This document shows positions 1-7,613 of a DNA stretch of 64,000 nucleotides, piece after piece. Below the pieces are notes generated by a model that saw nothing but the letters and a program-made list of their open reading frames with translations, made no database searches and had not been told where the DNA came from. The DNA lies in NCBI RefSeq assembly GCF_024227715.1, contig NZ_CP100448.1:2873655-2937654 (forward strand). Reading direction: 5' to 3'. Source of the stretch: Halomarina litorea. GTDB taxonomy: Archaea; Halobacteriota; Halobacteria; Halobacteriales; Haloarculaceae. The position numbers and the translations under genes are program-made. Each line of letters starts with the position of its first letter. The stretch's first letter is position 1.

Positions 1-669
1 GAGGACCGGGCCGCCCCGGAGGCCGTCGTCAACGGCGAACCCTCCGGATGGGACGGCATCACCCTCGGCTACCGGGGGCTGCTGGCGGGCACGTACGTCG
101 CCACGAGTGCCTCCGGGCACACCTCCCGCCCCGAGAACAACGCCATCCAGGACGGGATGGACTGGTGGAACGCGGTGACCGCCGCGTTCGCGGACGACGG
201 CGACGAGTGGACGCCAGTCTTCGAGCGCGTCACCCCGAAACCCATCGACGTGCAGGGCGGGACGAGCGACGACGGCCTCTCGGTGGAGGCGACGATGGAG
301 GTGCAGTTCCGCGTTCCCCCCTCGCTGACCGTCGACGAGGTGCGCGAGGTCGCCGACGGGGAACTGAACGGCGGGACCGTCCGCTGGCACGACTCGGTGC
401 CCCCCGTCATGCAGAGTCCCCGGACCGAGGTGGCCCGCGCGTTCCGCGTCGCCATCCGCGAGGCGGGCGGCGACCCCCGCCTCCTGCGCAAGACGGGCAC
501 CGCGGACATGAACCTCTACGCGAAGGCGTGGGACTGCCCGATGGTGACGTACGGGCCGGGCGACTCGGACCTCGACCACGCGCCCGACGAGCACCTCTCG
601 CTCGCGGCGTTCGACCGCTCGGTCGCCGTCCTCGAATCGGTCGCGCGCACGCTGCAGGGTGAGTCCTGA
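1..669 (+). CDS. lysK: [LysW]-lysine/ornithine hydrolase, C-terminal part (5' end outside window)
   Basis: Frame 1 is open from the first base and ends at TGA 667-669, leaving the last 222 residues of an M20-type metallo-carboxypeptidase. The stretch SGWDGITLGYRG near the start, followed by TSRPENNAIQ-like residues, is typical of the ArgE/LysK family that releases ornithine or lysine from the LysW carrier protein in archaeal arginine/lysine synthesis. The metal-binding N-terminal half is not in the window. The stop overlaps the argF start by one base, so the two genes are translationally coupled, which supports an arginine role. An ATG at 157 is internal to the domain and is not the start. 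ArgE versus LysK naming is a matter of convention in haloarchaea. Confidence 0.85.
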   Translation, partial: EDRAAPEAVVNGEPSGWDGITLGYRGLLAGTYVATSASGHTSRPENNAIQDGMDWWNAVTAAFADDGDEWTPVFERVTPKPIDVQGGTSDDGLSVEATMEVQFRVPPSLTVDEVREVADGELNGGTVRWHDSVPPVMQSPRTEVARAFRVAIREAGGDPRLLRKTGTADMNLYAKAWDCPMVTYGPGDSDLDHAPDEHLSLAAFDRSVAVLESVARTLQGES

Positions 670-1586
670 TGCGCGGGGACGGTACCCCGCGTCACCTCGT
701 CGACGTCGACGACCTCTCGCGGGAGGAACTGCTGGCGGTCCTCGACCGCGCGGCGGCGCTGAAGGGGTACGTCGAACGGGGCGACCCGCATCGCTACCTC
801 GACGGGCAGACCCTCGGGATGGTCTTCGAGAAGCCCTCGACGCGCACCCGCGTCTCCTTCGAGACAGGGATGACACAACTGGGCGGGCACGCTATCTTCC
901 TCGGGCCGGACGACATCGGCCTCGGGGGGCGCGAACCGGTGAAGGACATCGCGCGCACCCTCTCTCAGTACGTCGACTGCGTCATGGCGCGCGTGTTCGA
1001 CCACGACGACGTGGTGGAACTCGCGGAGTACGCGACGGTGCCCGTCGTCAACGGCCTGACCGACGACGCCCACCCCTGCCAGACGCTCGCCGACCTCCTC
1101 ACGGTCCGCGAGACGGTGGGTCTCGACGCCTCCGTCGCGTGGGTCGGCGACGGCAACAACGTCGCCCAGTCGTTCGTGCTGGGGGCGGCCCTCGCGGGCG
1201 TCGACCTCACCGTCGCCGCGCCCGACGGCTACGGCATCGACCCGGCGGTGCTCGACCGGGCCGCCGAACTCGGGACGGCCCCGGAGACGACCGACGACCC
1301 GGCGGCGGCCGTCGCGGACGCCGACGTGGTGTACACCGACGTCTGGGTCAGCATGGGTCAGGAGGGCGAACGCGAGGAGAAACTCGCCGTCTTCGAGGAC
1401 GGCGGCTTCCAAGTGAACGACGCCCTGCTCTCGGAGACGGACGCACAGGTCATGCACTGCCTGCCCGCTCACCGGGGCGAGGAGATAACCGACGCCGTCG
1501 TCGAGAGCGACCGGGCGCTGGTCTGGCAGCAGGCGGAGAACCGTCTGCACGCCCAGAAGGCGCTGTTGACCTGGCTGCTGGACTGA
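669..1586 (+). CDS. argF: Ornithine carbamoyltransferase
   Basis: This 305-aa protein makes citrulline from ornithine and carbamoyl phosphate in the cytoplasm. The carbamoyl-phosphate loop STRTR lies at about residues 57-61, HPCQTLADLLT follows in the middle, and the ornithine-binding HCLPAHRG begins near residue 263; length fits the family. The ATG at 669 overlaps the lysK stop (TGA 667-669), so no separate promoter is expected. It is the last gene of the operon seen here; the next gene is convergent after 46 nt. Haloarchaeal OTCase may act in synthesis or in the arginine deiminase pathway; the lysK neighbour argues for synthesis. Confidence 0.95.
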   Translation: MRGDGTPRHLVDVDDLSREELLAVLDRAAALKGYVERGDPHRYLDGQTLGMVFEKPSTRTRVSFETGMTQLGGHAIFLGPDDIGLGGREPVKDIARTLSQYVDCVMARVFDHDDVVELAEYATVPVVNGLTDDAHPCQTLADLLTVRETVGLDASVAWVGDGNNVAQSFVLGAALAGVDLTVAAPDGYGIDPAVLDRAAELGTAPETTDDPAAAVADADVVYTDVWVSMGQEGEREEKLAVFEDGGFQVNDALLSETDAQVMHCLPAHRGEEITDAVVESDRALVWQQAENRLHAQKALLTWLLD

Positions 1587-1632
1587 GACGGCGGGACGGC
1601 CCGCCGGGACCGGTCGAGCGGTGGGCCGGTGT

Positions 1633-2229
1633 TCAGTCCTCGCGGAGGAGTTCGAGCAGCCGTTCGTGGAGGTCGGCGAGACCCCGTTCGGACGGCATCC
1701 CGCGGCCGTACACGGAGAGGGTGTCGAACCCGGAGAGGCCGTGCTCGCCGGACTCGTCGCGCTCCCAGAACAGCCAGGCGGTGTCATCGTCCGGTTCGAG
1801 GCCGGTGTCCGCGACCGGGAACCGCAACTGGAGCGCCTCGACGGTCTCGGCGTTCTCACCGTGGCCGTGGGTCCGCTCGACGACCTCGCCACCGTCGACC
1901 GGGCGTGCGCCCTCGCCGTCGTCAAGCGCGCTCCGGGAGCCGAAGCGGTAACGGACGTCCTCCCCGGTCGGGTCGAACGTCGTCCGCTCCCCGTCGCTCA
2001 GGAACTCGGAGGGGAGGACGGTGGCGTGGTCGGGGTCGTCGAGGTCGACGAAGTTCTCGGCGTTCCCCGGCTGGAGGTCGACGTCGAGTTCAGCGGGGAA
2101 GTGCGCCGCGGCCACGCCGCTGAGGGCGGGAACGCCGACGACACCGGCGGCGACCGCGGCGGACCCGACTCACAGGAACCGGCGACGACTCGCGGACGGA
2201 ACGGGTGGATTCTGTCGGTCCACGTCCAT
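1633..2229 (-). pseudogene. Exported protein of unknown function with in-frame TGA in its Tat signal
   Basis: Reading leftward from ATG 2229 gives a normal Tat n-region ending SASRRRFL, then TGA (2170-2172), then in the same frame VGSAAVAAGVVGVPALSG, the hydrophobic core expected after SRRRFL, and a 160-residue acidic domain to the stop at 1633. One base change (CGA to TGA or TGG to TGA) would explain it, so this is either a recent nonsense mutation or a sequencing error. The longest uninterrupted frame starts at GTG 2115 but has lost the export signal. I do not recognise the mature domain; it is about 160 aa, rich in Asp/Glu, with WLFWERDESGEHG and LSVYGRGMPSERG stretches. It is convergent with argF. 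Confidence 0.7.
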
Positions 2230-2264
2230 CGCGTCCTGATTCGGCGGCGAACATCCGCGTTCTG

Positions 2265-2288
2265 GTCGAATCGTCGAATCGCCGAATC
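2265..2288. repeat. Three tandem 8-bp units upstream of the exported-protein gene
   Basis: GTCGAATC, GTCGAATC and GCCGAATC stand head to tail about 40 nt before ATG 2229 of the leftward gene. The placement suggests a possible regulator site, but no matching protein or second copy is known from this window. Confidence 0.4.
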
Positions 2289-2382
2289 GACATATCTGTT
2301 CTGAGACCCGTCACTCGGCGGTCGGGAACTCGCGGGCGCTCGCGGACCGGACGTGCGAAAAGCAGTCTTCGGGGTGGGTGCG

Positions 2383-2868
2383 TCAGTAGCCCCGCATCGA
2401 GGGGAACAGCGCGCCGAGCACCGCACCGTAGACGACGTGGCCGAGGAGCGACATCGTGTCGAACGTCGGGACGACAGTCTCCATGCCCATCGCGCCCAGC
2501 CAGGCGGGCATCACGATGCTCGCGGCGACGACCCAGAGGACGACGCCGTAGGCGACGCCGAGGGCCGTACTGGAGCCGATGTCGTCGGCGTAGCGCCCGA
2601 GGTTCCCGTAGCGGACGATGGCGGCGAACAGGACGCCGAACACGGCGGAGTGCGCGAGGTGGGCGGTGACGCCGGCCAGCGACCCCTCCAGACCGTAGAG
2701 GGCGGGGATGGCCGTCGAGAGCGTCTCGGGCATCGTGATGGCCATCAGCGCGCCCATCGCGACGCCGCCGGCGATGCCGGCACCGACCGGTCCGAGCCAC
2801 CCGGGCGTCTCCATCGCCGCGGCGGCCTCGGGACTGGTCGGTTGTGGGGTCCGCATCTCTGGAGTCAT
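2383..2868 (-). CDS. Small four-helix membrane protein, paralogue of next gene
   Basis: The 161-aa protein (ATG 2868 chosen; ATG 2856 is also possible) has a short Pro/Ala-rich N terminus and four hydrophobic segments at about residues 27-46, 67-85, 100-122 and 140-155. It shares the order and many residues with the protein at 2986-3465: GG-MG near the start, PALYGL, H-LAH-AVFG, STALG-AYG, M-P-WLGA and a final LL-HVV-GAVLGA-FP. The pair therefore arose by tandem duplication. No catalytic motif is visible and I assign no function. A longer frame runs upstream to 2976 but the extra residues are unlike the paralogue and are left out. Confidence 0.75.
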   Translation of the reverse strand: MTPEMRTPQPTSPEAAAAMETPGWLGPVGAGIAGGVAMGALMAITMPETLSTAIPALYGLEGSLAGVTAHLAHSAVFGVLFAAIVRYGNLGRYADDIGSSTALGVAYGVVLWVVAASIVMPAWLGAMGMETVVPTFDTMSLLGHVVYGAVLGALFPSMRGY

Positions 2869-2985
2869 GACCGAGAGTACTGAGACCGGACGGACGCATG
2901 AAGCTGACCCGTCACAGAACGGGTCGACCCCTCCGGCTCGCTGACCGTCCACCCGGACGTCCGGAGTCGCCGTCACGACGCCGGC

Positions 2986-3465
2986 TCAGAGCTCCCTGAG
3001 CCGGGGGAACGTCGCGCCGACGACGGCGCCGAAGACGACGTGCCAGAGGAGGCTCGTGGGGTCGAGGTTCGGCCACGGCAGGCCCGCTGCCACGGGCGAC
3101 CCGACCGCGCCCAGCCACAGGGGCATGGCGATGCCTGCCGCGAGGAGCCACGCGACCATCCCGTAGGCGAGACCGAGGGCGGTCGACTCCACGACGGACG
3201 TCTCGACGGCCGCGAGGTGGGCGACACCGGCGTAGAAGAGGCCGAACACCGCGGCGTGTGCGAGGTGGGCGACCCACCCGGCGACCGGGTTCGGCGGCGG
3301 CGCGAGGCCGTAGAGGCTCGGCACCGCCATCGAGAGGACCGCGGGGTTCATCGCGCTCATGACGACGCCCATCACGAGGCCGCCCGCGAGACCGGCGAGG
3401 AGACCCCCGCGCCACGCGGTCGTCTCGGGGTGAGTCGGAATCGTGGCGAAGGCCTCCTCGCGCAT
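2986..3465 (-). CDS. Small four-helix membrane protein, paralogue of previous gene
   Basis: This 159-aa integral membrane protein begins MREEAFATIP and carries the same four-helix pattern as the protein encoded 117 nt downstream, including PSLYGL, AHLAHAAVFGL, STALGLAYGM, MPLWLGA and LLWHVVFGAVVGATFP. The start is supported by a TATA-like GGGGTTATAC (3491-3500, read leftward) about 26-30 nt before the ATG. Conserved His residues inside the membrane segments (AHLAHA, WHVVFG) occur in both copies, which may point to a ligand or metal, but this is inference. Function unknown. Confidence 0.8.
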   Translation of the reverse strand: MREEAFATIPTHPETTAWRGGLLAGLAGGLVMGVVMSAMNPAVLSMAVPSLYGLAPPPNPVAGWVAHLAHAAVFGLFYAGVAHLAAVETSVVESTALGLAYGMVAWLLAAGIAMPLWLGAVGSPVAAGLPWPNLDPTSLLWHVVFGAVVGATFPRLREL

Positions 3466-3490
3466 GACGGGTGCGTCTACCTGCCGCGCG

Positions 3491-3500
3491 GTATAACCCC
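3491..3500 (-). promoter_or_regulatory. TATA box of the 2986-3465 membrane protein gene
   Basis: Read leftward the bases are GGGGTTATAC, centred about 30 nt before ATG 3465, the usual spacing for a haloarchaeal leaderless or short-leader transcript. Confidence 0.55.
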
Positions 3501-3636
3501 CTTTCGCGTGTGCAGTGCTAGCGCACGATCATCGGTCGGCCGCGAGTCGTTCTCCACGGGGACGTCTCGGCGGACACACGTACACGGGCGCGGAACCGAC
3601 TCACCGGAGTGTCAGCGGGGACGCGACGGCCGACGC

Positions 3637-3810
3637 TCAGACGGCGTCGGCAAGCGGGACCACCGCGTCGGACTGGACCCAGGCGCGGTGGTTCCTGCGG
3701 TCGTAGACGAGACCCTCGCCGGTCACCAGTTCGAGGAAAGCGTACAGTGCGCCCTCACCGTCGTGGTCTCGTCGCCGTACCGCGTCGCGGGAGTCGGTGG
3801 TCGGGGTCAT
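3637..3810 (-). CDS. 57-aa haloarchaeal small protein (DUF7331-like)
   Basis: Leftward from ATG 3810 to TGA 3637 is a 57-codon frame with strong haloarchaeal codon bias. The protein begins MTPTTDSRDAVRRR and ends with LVYDRRNHRAWVQSDAVV. The pattern Y-D-x-x-N-x-x-A-W-[IVL]-Q-[AS]-D near the C terminus is what I recall of the DUF7331 group of tiny haloarchaeal proteins; the assignment needs a profile search. It has no Cys and no membrane segment. It is divergent from the gene at 3997. Role unknown. Confidence 0.6.
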   Translation of the reverse strand: MTPTTDSRDAVRRRDHDGEGALYAFLELVTGEGLVYDRRNHRAWVQSDAVVPLADAV

Positions 3811-3996
3811 CTCGGGGCGTCGGTCGGGGGAGGTCCCTTTCTCGACGATAGGAGGTACCCTTCGGGAAGTGATAAACGTTAGCTATTGTCATGGTTACGC
3901 GGTAAGGCGGGGGATACCGTCGTCACGGGTGGGGAGGGTGAACCCGATTGACGGCAGACCAACAGTCTTAGTGCTCGGTGCCCAGAACACACGCGA

Positions 3997-4236
3997 ATGG
4001 GAACGCCGACTGTCGTGGAGGCGGGCGAGTACAGCACGGAGGAGCTGATAGACCTCCTCCAGTCGGGCGAGCGCGTCGTCGTCAAGACGGAGTTCCTCGG
4101 GTCCACCCACGAGGTAACCCTGCGCTGGGACGGCACGACGTACTACTGCGACACGCCGACGCGCCTCCACAAGCACGACGACGTCGAGGAGATGCGCTTC
4201 TGCCTCCAGAAGAACGGCTACGCCGCCGAGGAGTAG
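3997..4236 (+). CDS. Conserved 79-aa haloarchaeal protein
   Basis: The product begins MGTPTVVEAGEYS and contains TYYCDTPTRLHKH, then a helix ending NGYAAEE. I recognise it as a widespread small haloarchaeal protein of unknown function (I believe a DUF8001-type family, not verified). It is acidic, soluble and has two Cys residues too far apart for a simple zinc ribbon. A weak AT-rich GTCTTAGTG lies about 30 nt before the ATG, fitting a leaderless start. It is divergent from the 57-aa gene; the 186 nt between them holds GATAAACGTTAGC (3870-3882), possibly part of the leftward promoter, and nothing else I can name. Confidence 0.8.
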   Translation: MGTPTVVEAGEYSTEELIDLLQSGERVVVKTEFLGSTHEVTLRWDGTTYYCDTPTRLHKHDDVEEMRFCLQKNGYAAEE

Positions 4237-4289
4237 GGACCGACCCGGCGACGGCCGCGGTCGGGTCGCACACGGCGGGGGTAGGTTGA

Positions 4290-4294
4290 TTTAT
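4290..4294 (+). promoter_or_regulatory. TATA box of the winged-helix regulator
   Basis: TTTAT within GATTTATCCC lies 25 nt before ATG 4319. This spacing selects ATG 4319 over the in-frame upstream ATG 4286, which sits before the box. Confidence 0.6.
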
Positions 4295-4318
4295 CCCGCG
4301 AACCCCGCTAGCAGGCGT

Positions 4319-4699
4319 ATGGACGCCGACCCGAGCCCGGACCGGTTCCGGGCGCTGATGCTCGACGAGGAGCCACAGTTCGCGGACGTGCTCTCCTGTG
4401 TCTTCGACATCCAGCGACACGAGAGCAGCACCTACCTCGCACTACTCGACAATCAGGGGAGTACGGTTGCGGAACTCGCAGACGTGGTCGACCGCGACCG
4501 CTCGAACGTCAACCGCTCGCTCGCCACCCTCCGCGAGAAGGGCCTCGCCGAACGCCAGCGTCGCCTGCTCGACGGCGGCGGCCACGTCTACCAGTACACC
4601 GCCACCGAACTCCCCGACGCGAAGGAACTGATGCACGAGACGCTCGACGAGTGGGCCGCCTACGTCCACGACCGAATCGACGAGTTCGGCGACGCCTGA
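4319..4699 (+). CDS. Winged helix-turn-helix transcription regulator (TrmB/MarR type)
   Basis: A 126-aa DNA-binding protein. After about 30 residues it has YLALLDNQGSTVAELADVV, a first helix pair, then a recognition helix with DRSNVNRSLATLREKGLAE and a wing (RRLLDGGGHVYQYTA), followed by a C-terminal helix likely to dimerise. There is no ligand domain, as in one-domain haloarchaeal TrmB-like regulators. The TATA box at 4290 supports this start. It is convergent with the glycerophosphodiesterase gene, whose stop codon begins on the next base, so its target cannot be deduced from position. Confidence 0.85.
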   Translation: MDADPSPDRFRALMLDEEPQFADVLSCVFDIQRHESSTYLALLDNQGSTVAELADVVDRDRSNVNRSLATLREKGLAERQRRLLDGGGHVYQYTATELPDAKELMHETLDEWAAYVHDRIDEFGDA

Positions 4700-5725
4700 C
4701 TACGCGTCGGACCTCTCGCCGTCGACGGACAGCAGACCGGGGTAGTCGGCGATGATGCCGTCGACACCCGCCGCGGCCAGTCGCTCCGCCTGATACCACG
4801 TCCCGACGGTGTAGACGTTCACGGCCCGCCCCTCCTCGTGGGCGACTGCGAGGAGGTCCGTGTCCGACCAGTCCGACCCCTCCGTGTAGTACTCGTCGCC
4901 GTAGAACGGCGTCCCCTGCACCATGTTGTACGGCGGGTGGACCGCCTCGGCGTCGTACTTGCGGGCGATGGCGAGGCCGTCTTCGACGGAGTCCCACAGG
5001 AGAGGCGCGACGGGCACCGAGTCGTCCGTCTCGCGTACGGTGGCGAGGGCCGCCTCGTAGAACGACGAGGCGAGCACCGGGTTCTCGTAGCGCTCCGCGA
5101 CGTCCAGTACCCGTTTGGTGAACGGCCGCCAGACCGCCTTCTGCGCCTCCAGCGTCTCCCCCGAGAGGTGTTCCGCGAACCGGAGGTCACCCGAACCGGG
5201 GTTCTTGAACTCGATGTTGACCGCGTAGTCGTCCGGGATGGCGTTCATCACCTCCGTGAGCAGTGGGACGGTCCCGCCGCTGTGGAGCACTTCGGCGCTC
5301 AGGACGGTGTCGCGGGGCGTCTCCCAGACGAGTCCCTCGGTGTCGGTCAGGCCGCGTTCGCCGCCGTCGCGTTCGGCGAGGCCGTCGTCGTGGAAGACGA
5401 CCACCTCACCGCCCTCACAGGCCATCACGTCTATCTCCACCATGTCGGCCCCGTCACGAGCCGAGCGCACACACGCCTCGACGGTGTTCTCGGGGTATCG
5501 CCCGGCGAACCCGCGGTGGGCGACGACGGTCGTGTCGGCAGCGGTGTACTCGTCGTTCCCACCGGTATCGTCGTCCGCTCCTTCGTCCTCGTTCTCCGCT
5601 TCGTCTGCACTCCCGAGGCCGACGAGACCCGTCCCGACGGCGGCCGTCCCCACCCCGGTGACGAACTGGCGGCGGCGGACGGTCGATTCGCTGGACGGGT
5701 GTCGGCTGGAGTCGTCGTCGGACAT
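4700..5725 (-). CDS. Tat-exported glycerophosphodiester phosphodiesterase
   Basis: The 341-aa protein has a Tat signal (VRRRQFVTGVG, residues 17-25, then a hydrophobic stretch to about 40), an acidic linker, and a GDPD TIM barrel. Catalytic residues visible are H70-R71 in VVAHRGF, PENT at 78-81, E97 and D99 in VEIDV, and H112 in VVFHDD; later HPPYNMV and the final ADYPG fit the family. It should hydrolyse glycerophosphodiesters to glycerol phosphate outside the cell. A CTATAGGAT sequence (read leftward, about 5745-5753) lies about 25 nt before the ATG. Confidence 0.9.
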   Translation of the reverse strand: MSDDDSSRHPSSESTVRRRQFVTGVGTAAVGTGLVGLGSADEAENEDEGADDDTGGNDEYTAADTTVVAHRGFAGRYPENTVEACVRSARDGADMVEIDVMACEGGEVVVFHDDGLAERDGGERGLTDTEGLVWETPRDTVLSAEVLHSGGTVPLLTEVMNAIPDDYAVNIEFKNPGSGDLRFAEHLSGETLEAQKAVWRPFTKRVLDVAERYENPVLASSFYEAALATVRETDDSVPVAPLLWDSVEDGLAIARKYDAEAVHPPYNMVQGTPFYGDEYYTEGSDWSDTDLLAVAHEEGRAVNVYTVGTWYQAERLAAAGVDGIIADYPGLLSVDGERSDA

Positions 5726-5942
5726 CGAGTGTGTCCGCGCGAGGGATCCTATAGCGAGTTTATATTTCTACGATTGGTCACAAATTCATCCTCGTTCGTG
5801 TCGGTACGGCTATATTCCACACCGGAACCGGCGCCGGAGGAGACGTGACAGGGGGCACGACGGGGCACGTGACGGCACGCGTCGACCGGCAGGAAACACC
5901 CCGACCGACCCACTTTTGGCCGCCCCGTCCGGACGCCGGACA

Positions 5943-7295
5943 ATGGCTGACCTGGACCTCTCGACCCCCGTTCCCGATGAGGCGGACGACGGCGTCTGGC
6001 TGGCGTGCATCGAGTGCGGCGAGACGTTCGCCCCCTTCGACGAGGTGCGCTACACCTGCGACGACTGCGACGGCCTGCTGGAGGCGCGCTACGACCGCTA
6101 TCCTACCCTCGAGGAGTTCGCCGAGCCGCGCTCGGCGGCCAGCCGGGCGTCGTCCGGCGCTGTCGACGGACGAGGGGTGTGGCGCTACGCCGCCTCGCTG
6201 CCCTTCGAGGAGGGTGTCTCGCTGCCCGAGGGCGACACCCCACTCCACGAGGTACCCCGACTGGAAGAGAGCGTCGGCGTCCGCAACCTCCGCATCAAAC
6301 ACGAGGGGATGAACCCGACGGGGAGCTTCAAGGACCGCGGGATGACCGTCGGCGTCCGCGTCGCGCGCGAACTCGGCGTCGAGCGCCTCGCGTGCGCCTC
6401 GACGGGTAACACGAGCGCCACCCTCGCCGCCTACGGCGGCCGGGCGGACATGGAGACGCTCGTCCTCCTCCCGACGGGGAAGGTTGCCGCCGGAAAGGTG
6501 GCGCAGGCCGCCCTCCACGGCGCGCGCATCCTCGAAGTCGACGGCAACTTCGACGCCTGCCTCGACATCGTTCAGGACCTCGCCGACCGCGGGGAGGCGT
6601 ACCTGCTCAACTCGCTCAATCCGTTCAGACTGGAGGGCCAGAAGACCATCGGCTTCGAGATCCTCGAACGGTTCTACGAGGACGAGGGCCGCTTTCCCGA
6701 CCGAATCGTCCTCCCGGTGGGCAACGCGGGCAACACGGCGGCGCTCTACAAGGCCTTTCGCGAACTCGTCCAGTCCGGGTCGCTCGCGCCGGGCGACGTG
6801 CCCATGCTGACCGGCGTGCAGGCCGAGGGCGCGGCCCCGATGGTCGAGGCCATCGAGAACGGGAGCGACGAGGTCCAACGGTGGGAGGAGGTGGAGACGC
6901 GTGCGACGGCCATCCGCATCGGCAACCCGGTCAACGCGCCGAAGGCGCTCCCCGGCATCAGGGAGACGGGCGGCACCGCCGTCGCCGTCAGCGACGAGGA
7001 GATAACCCGCGCACAGCGTGCTCTCGCAGAGGAGGGCGTCGGCGTCGAACCCGCCTCCGCCGCCAGCGTCGCCGGCCTCCGCAAACTCCGGGAGGACGGA
7101 ACCGTCGACGCGGGCGAGGACGTGGTCTGTCTCACGACGGGGCACCTCCTCAAGGACCCCGAGGCGGCCGCCGAGGCCGGGACCGACCCCGAACCCGTCC
7201 CGAACGACACCGACGCGGTGCTCGCACATCTGGAGGGGCGAGCCACGTCGGGCGGGAAGGGTCTACTCGGCCGACTCCGCGGTCGGCTGCGCTGA
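5943..7295 (+). CDS. thrC: Threonine synthase
   Basis: This 450-aa PLP enzyme converts O-phosphohomoserine to threonine. The N terminus has a zinc-ribbon-like pair C22-x2-C25 and C39-x2-C42, usual in archaeal threonine synthases. The PLP lysine is K130 in NPTGSFKDRG, followed by STGNTSATLAAYGG and the phosphate-binding PVGNAGNTAALYKA. ATG 5943 is chosen because the zinc ribbon follows immediately; the open frame continues upstream to 5238 but there runs antisense to the diesterase gene. The last 40 residues are acidic then basic (LLGRLRGRLR). An ACTTTTGG sequence about 25 nt upstream is a weak TATA candidate. Confidence 0.93.
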   Translation: MADLDLSTPVPDEADDGVWLACIECGETFAPFDEVRYTCDDCDGLLEARYDRYPTLEEFAEPRSAASRASSGAVDGRGVWRYAASLPFEEGVSLPEGDTPLHEVPRLEESVGVRNLRIKHEGMNPTGSFKDRGMTVGVRVARELGVERLACASTGNTSATLAAYGGRADMETLVLLPTGKVAAGKVAQAALHGARILEVDGNFDACLDIVQDLADRGEAYLLNSLNPFRLEGQKTIGFEILERFYEDEGRFPDRIVLPVGNAGNTAALYKAFRELVQSGSLAPGDVPMLTGVQAEGAAPMVEAIENGSDEVQRWEEVETRATAIRIGNPVNAPKALPGIRETGGTAVAVSDEEITRAQRALAEEGVGVEPASAASVAGLRKLREDGTVDAGEDVVCLTTGHLLKDPEAAAEAGTDPEPVPNDTDAVLAHLEGRATSGGKGLLGRLRGRLR

Positions 7296-7373
7296 GTCGG
7301 CGACGGCACCGCGCTCCACCGACCCGTCGCCTGCGAGGCGCGGCGTTTTCTCCCGGGGCGGCCTACTCGGCGT

Positions 7374-7613
7374 ATGGCAACAGACACCTCGCAACAGGAC
7401 GCGCGGATGGAACTCGAACCCGACGCGTTCCACGAGGGCGACGAGGGCTTCTACGTCGACTGCCCCGAGTGTGGCTCCCCGGCGTACCTCACCGATGTCA
7501 TCGAGAAGGGTCGCTGTCGGGGCTACCTCGGCGACCCCGAGACGACCGAGAACGTCGACCAGGAACCGACGTGTTCGGCGGAACTCACCCTCGAACTCGT
7601 CTGGGAGTCCTGA
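7374..7613 (+). CDS. Small zinc-binding protein, 79 aa
   Basis: The protein has a classic knuckle CPECGSPAYL at about residues 30-39 and further Cys residues in GRCRGYL and TCSAEL, giving four possible zinc ligands. It is strongly acidic and soluble. Such short zinc proteins are abundant in haloarchaea and mostly uncharacterised. It follows thrC by 78 nt and its TGA directly abuts the convergent serA stop. Function unknown. Confidence 0.75.
   Translation: MATDTSQQDARMELEPDAFHEGDEGFYVDCPECGSPAYLTDVIEKGRCRGYLGDPETTENVDQEPTCSAELTLELVWES

Noticed and set aside
516-1925. 469-codon minus-strand open frame
   Set aside because: Antisense to argF; high-GC genomes leave such frames open, and no motif is seen.
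2170-2172. TGA as selenocysteine codon
   Set aside because: No SECIS-like hairpin is evident, haloarchaea are not known to use selenocysteine, and a signal peptide is an unlikely place for it.
5238-5942. Upstream extension of the threonine synthase frame
   Set aside because: It runs antisense through the glycerophosphodiesterase gene, and similarity to threonine synthase begins only at ATG 5943.
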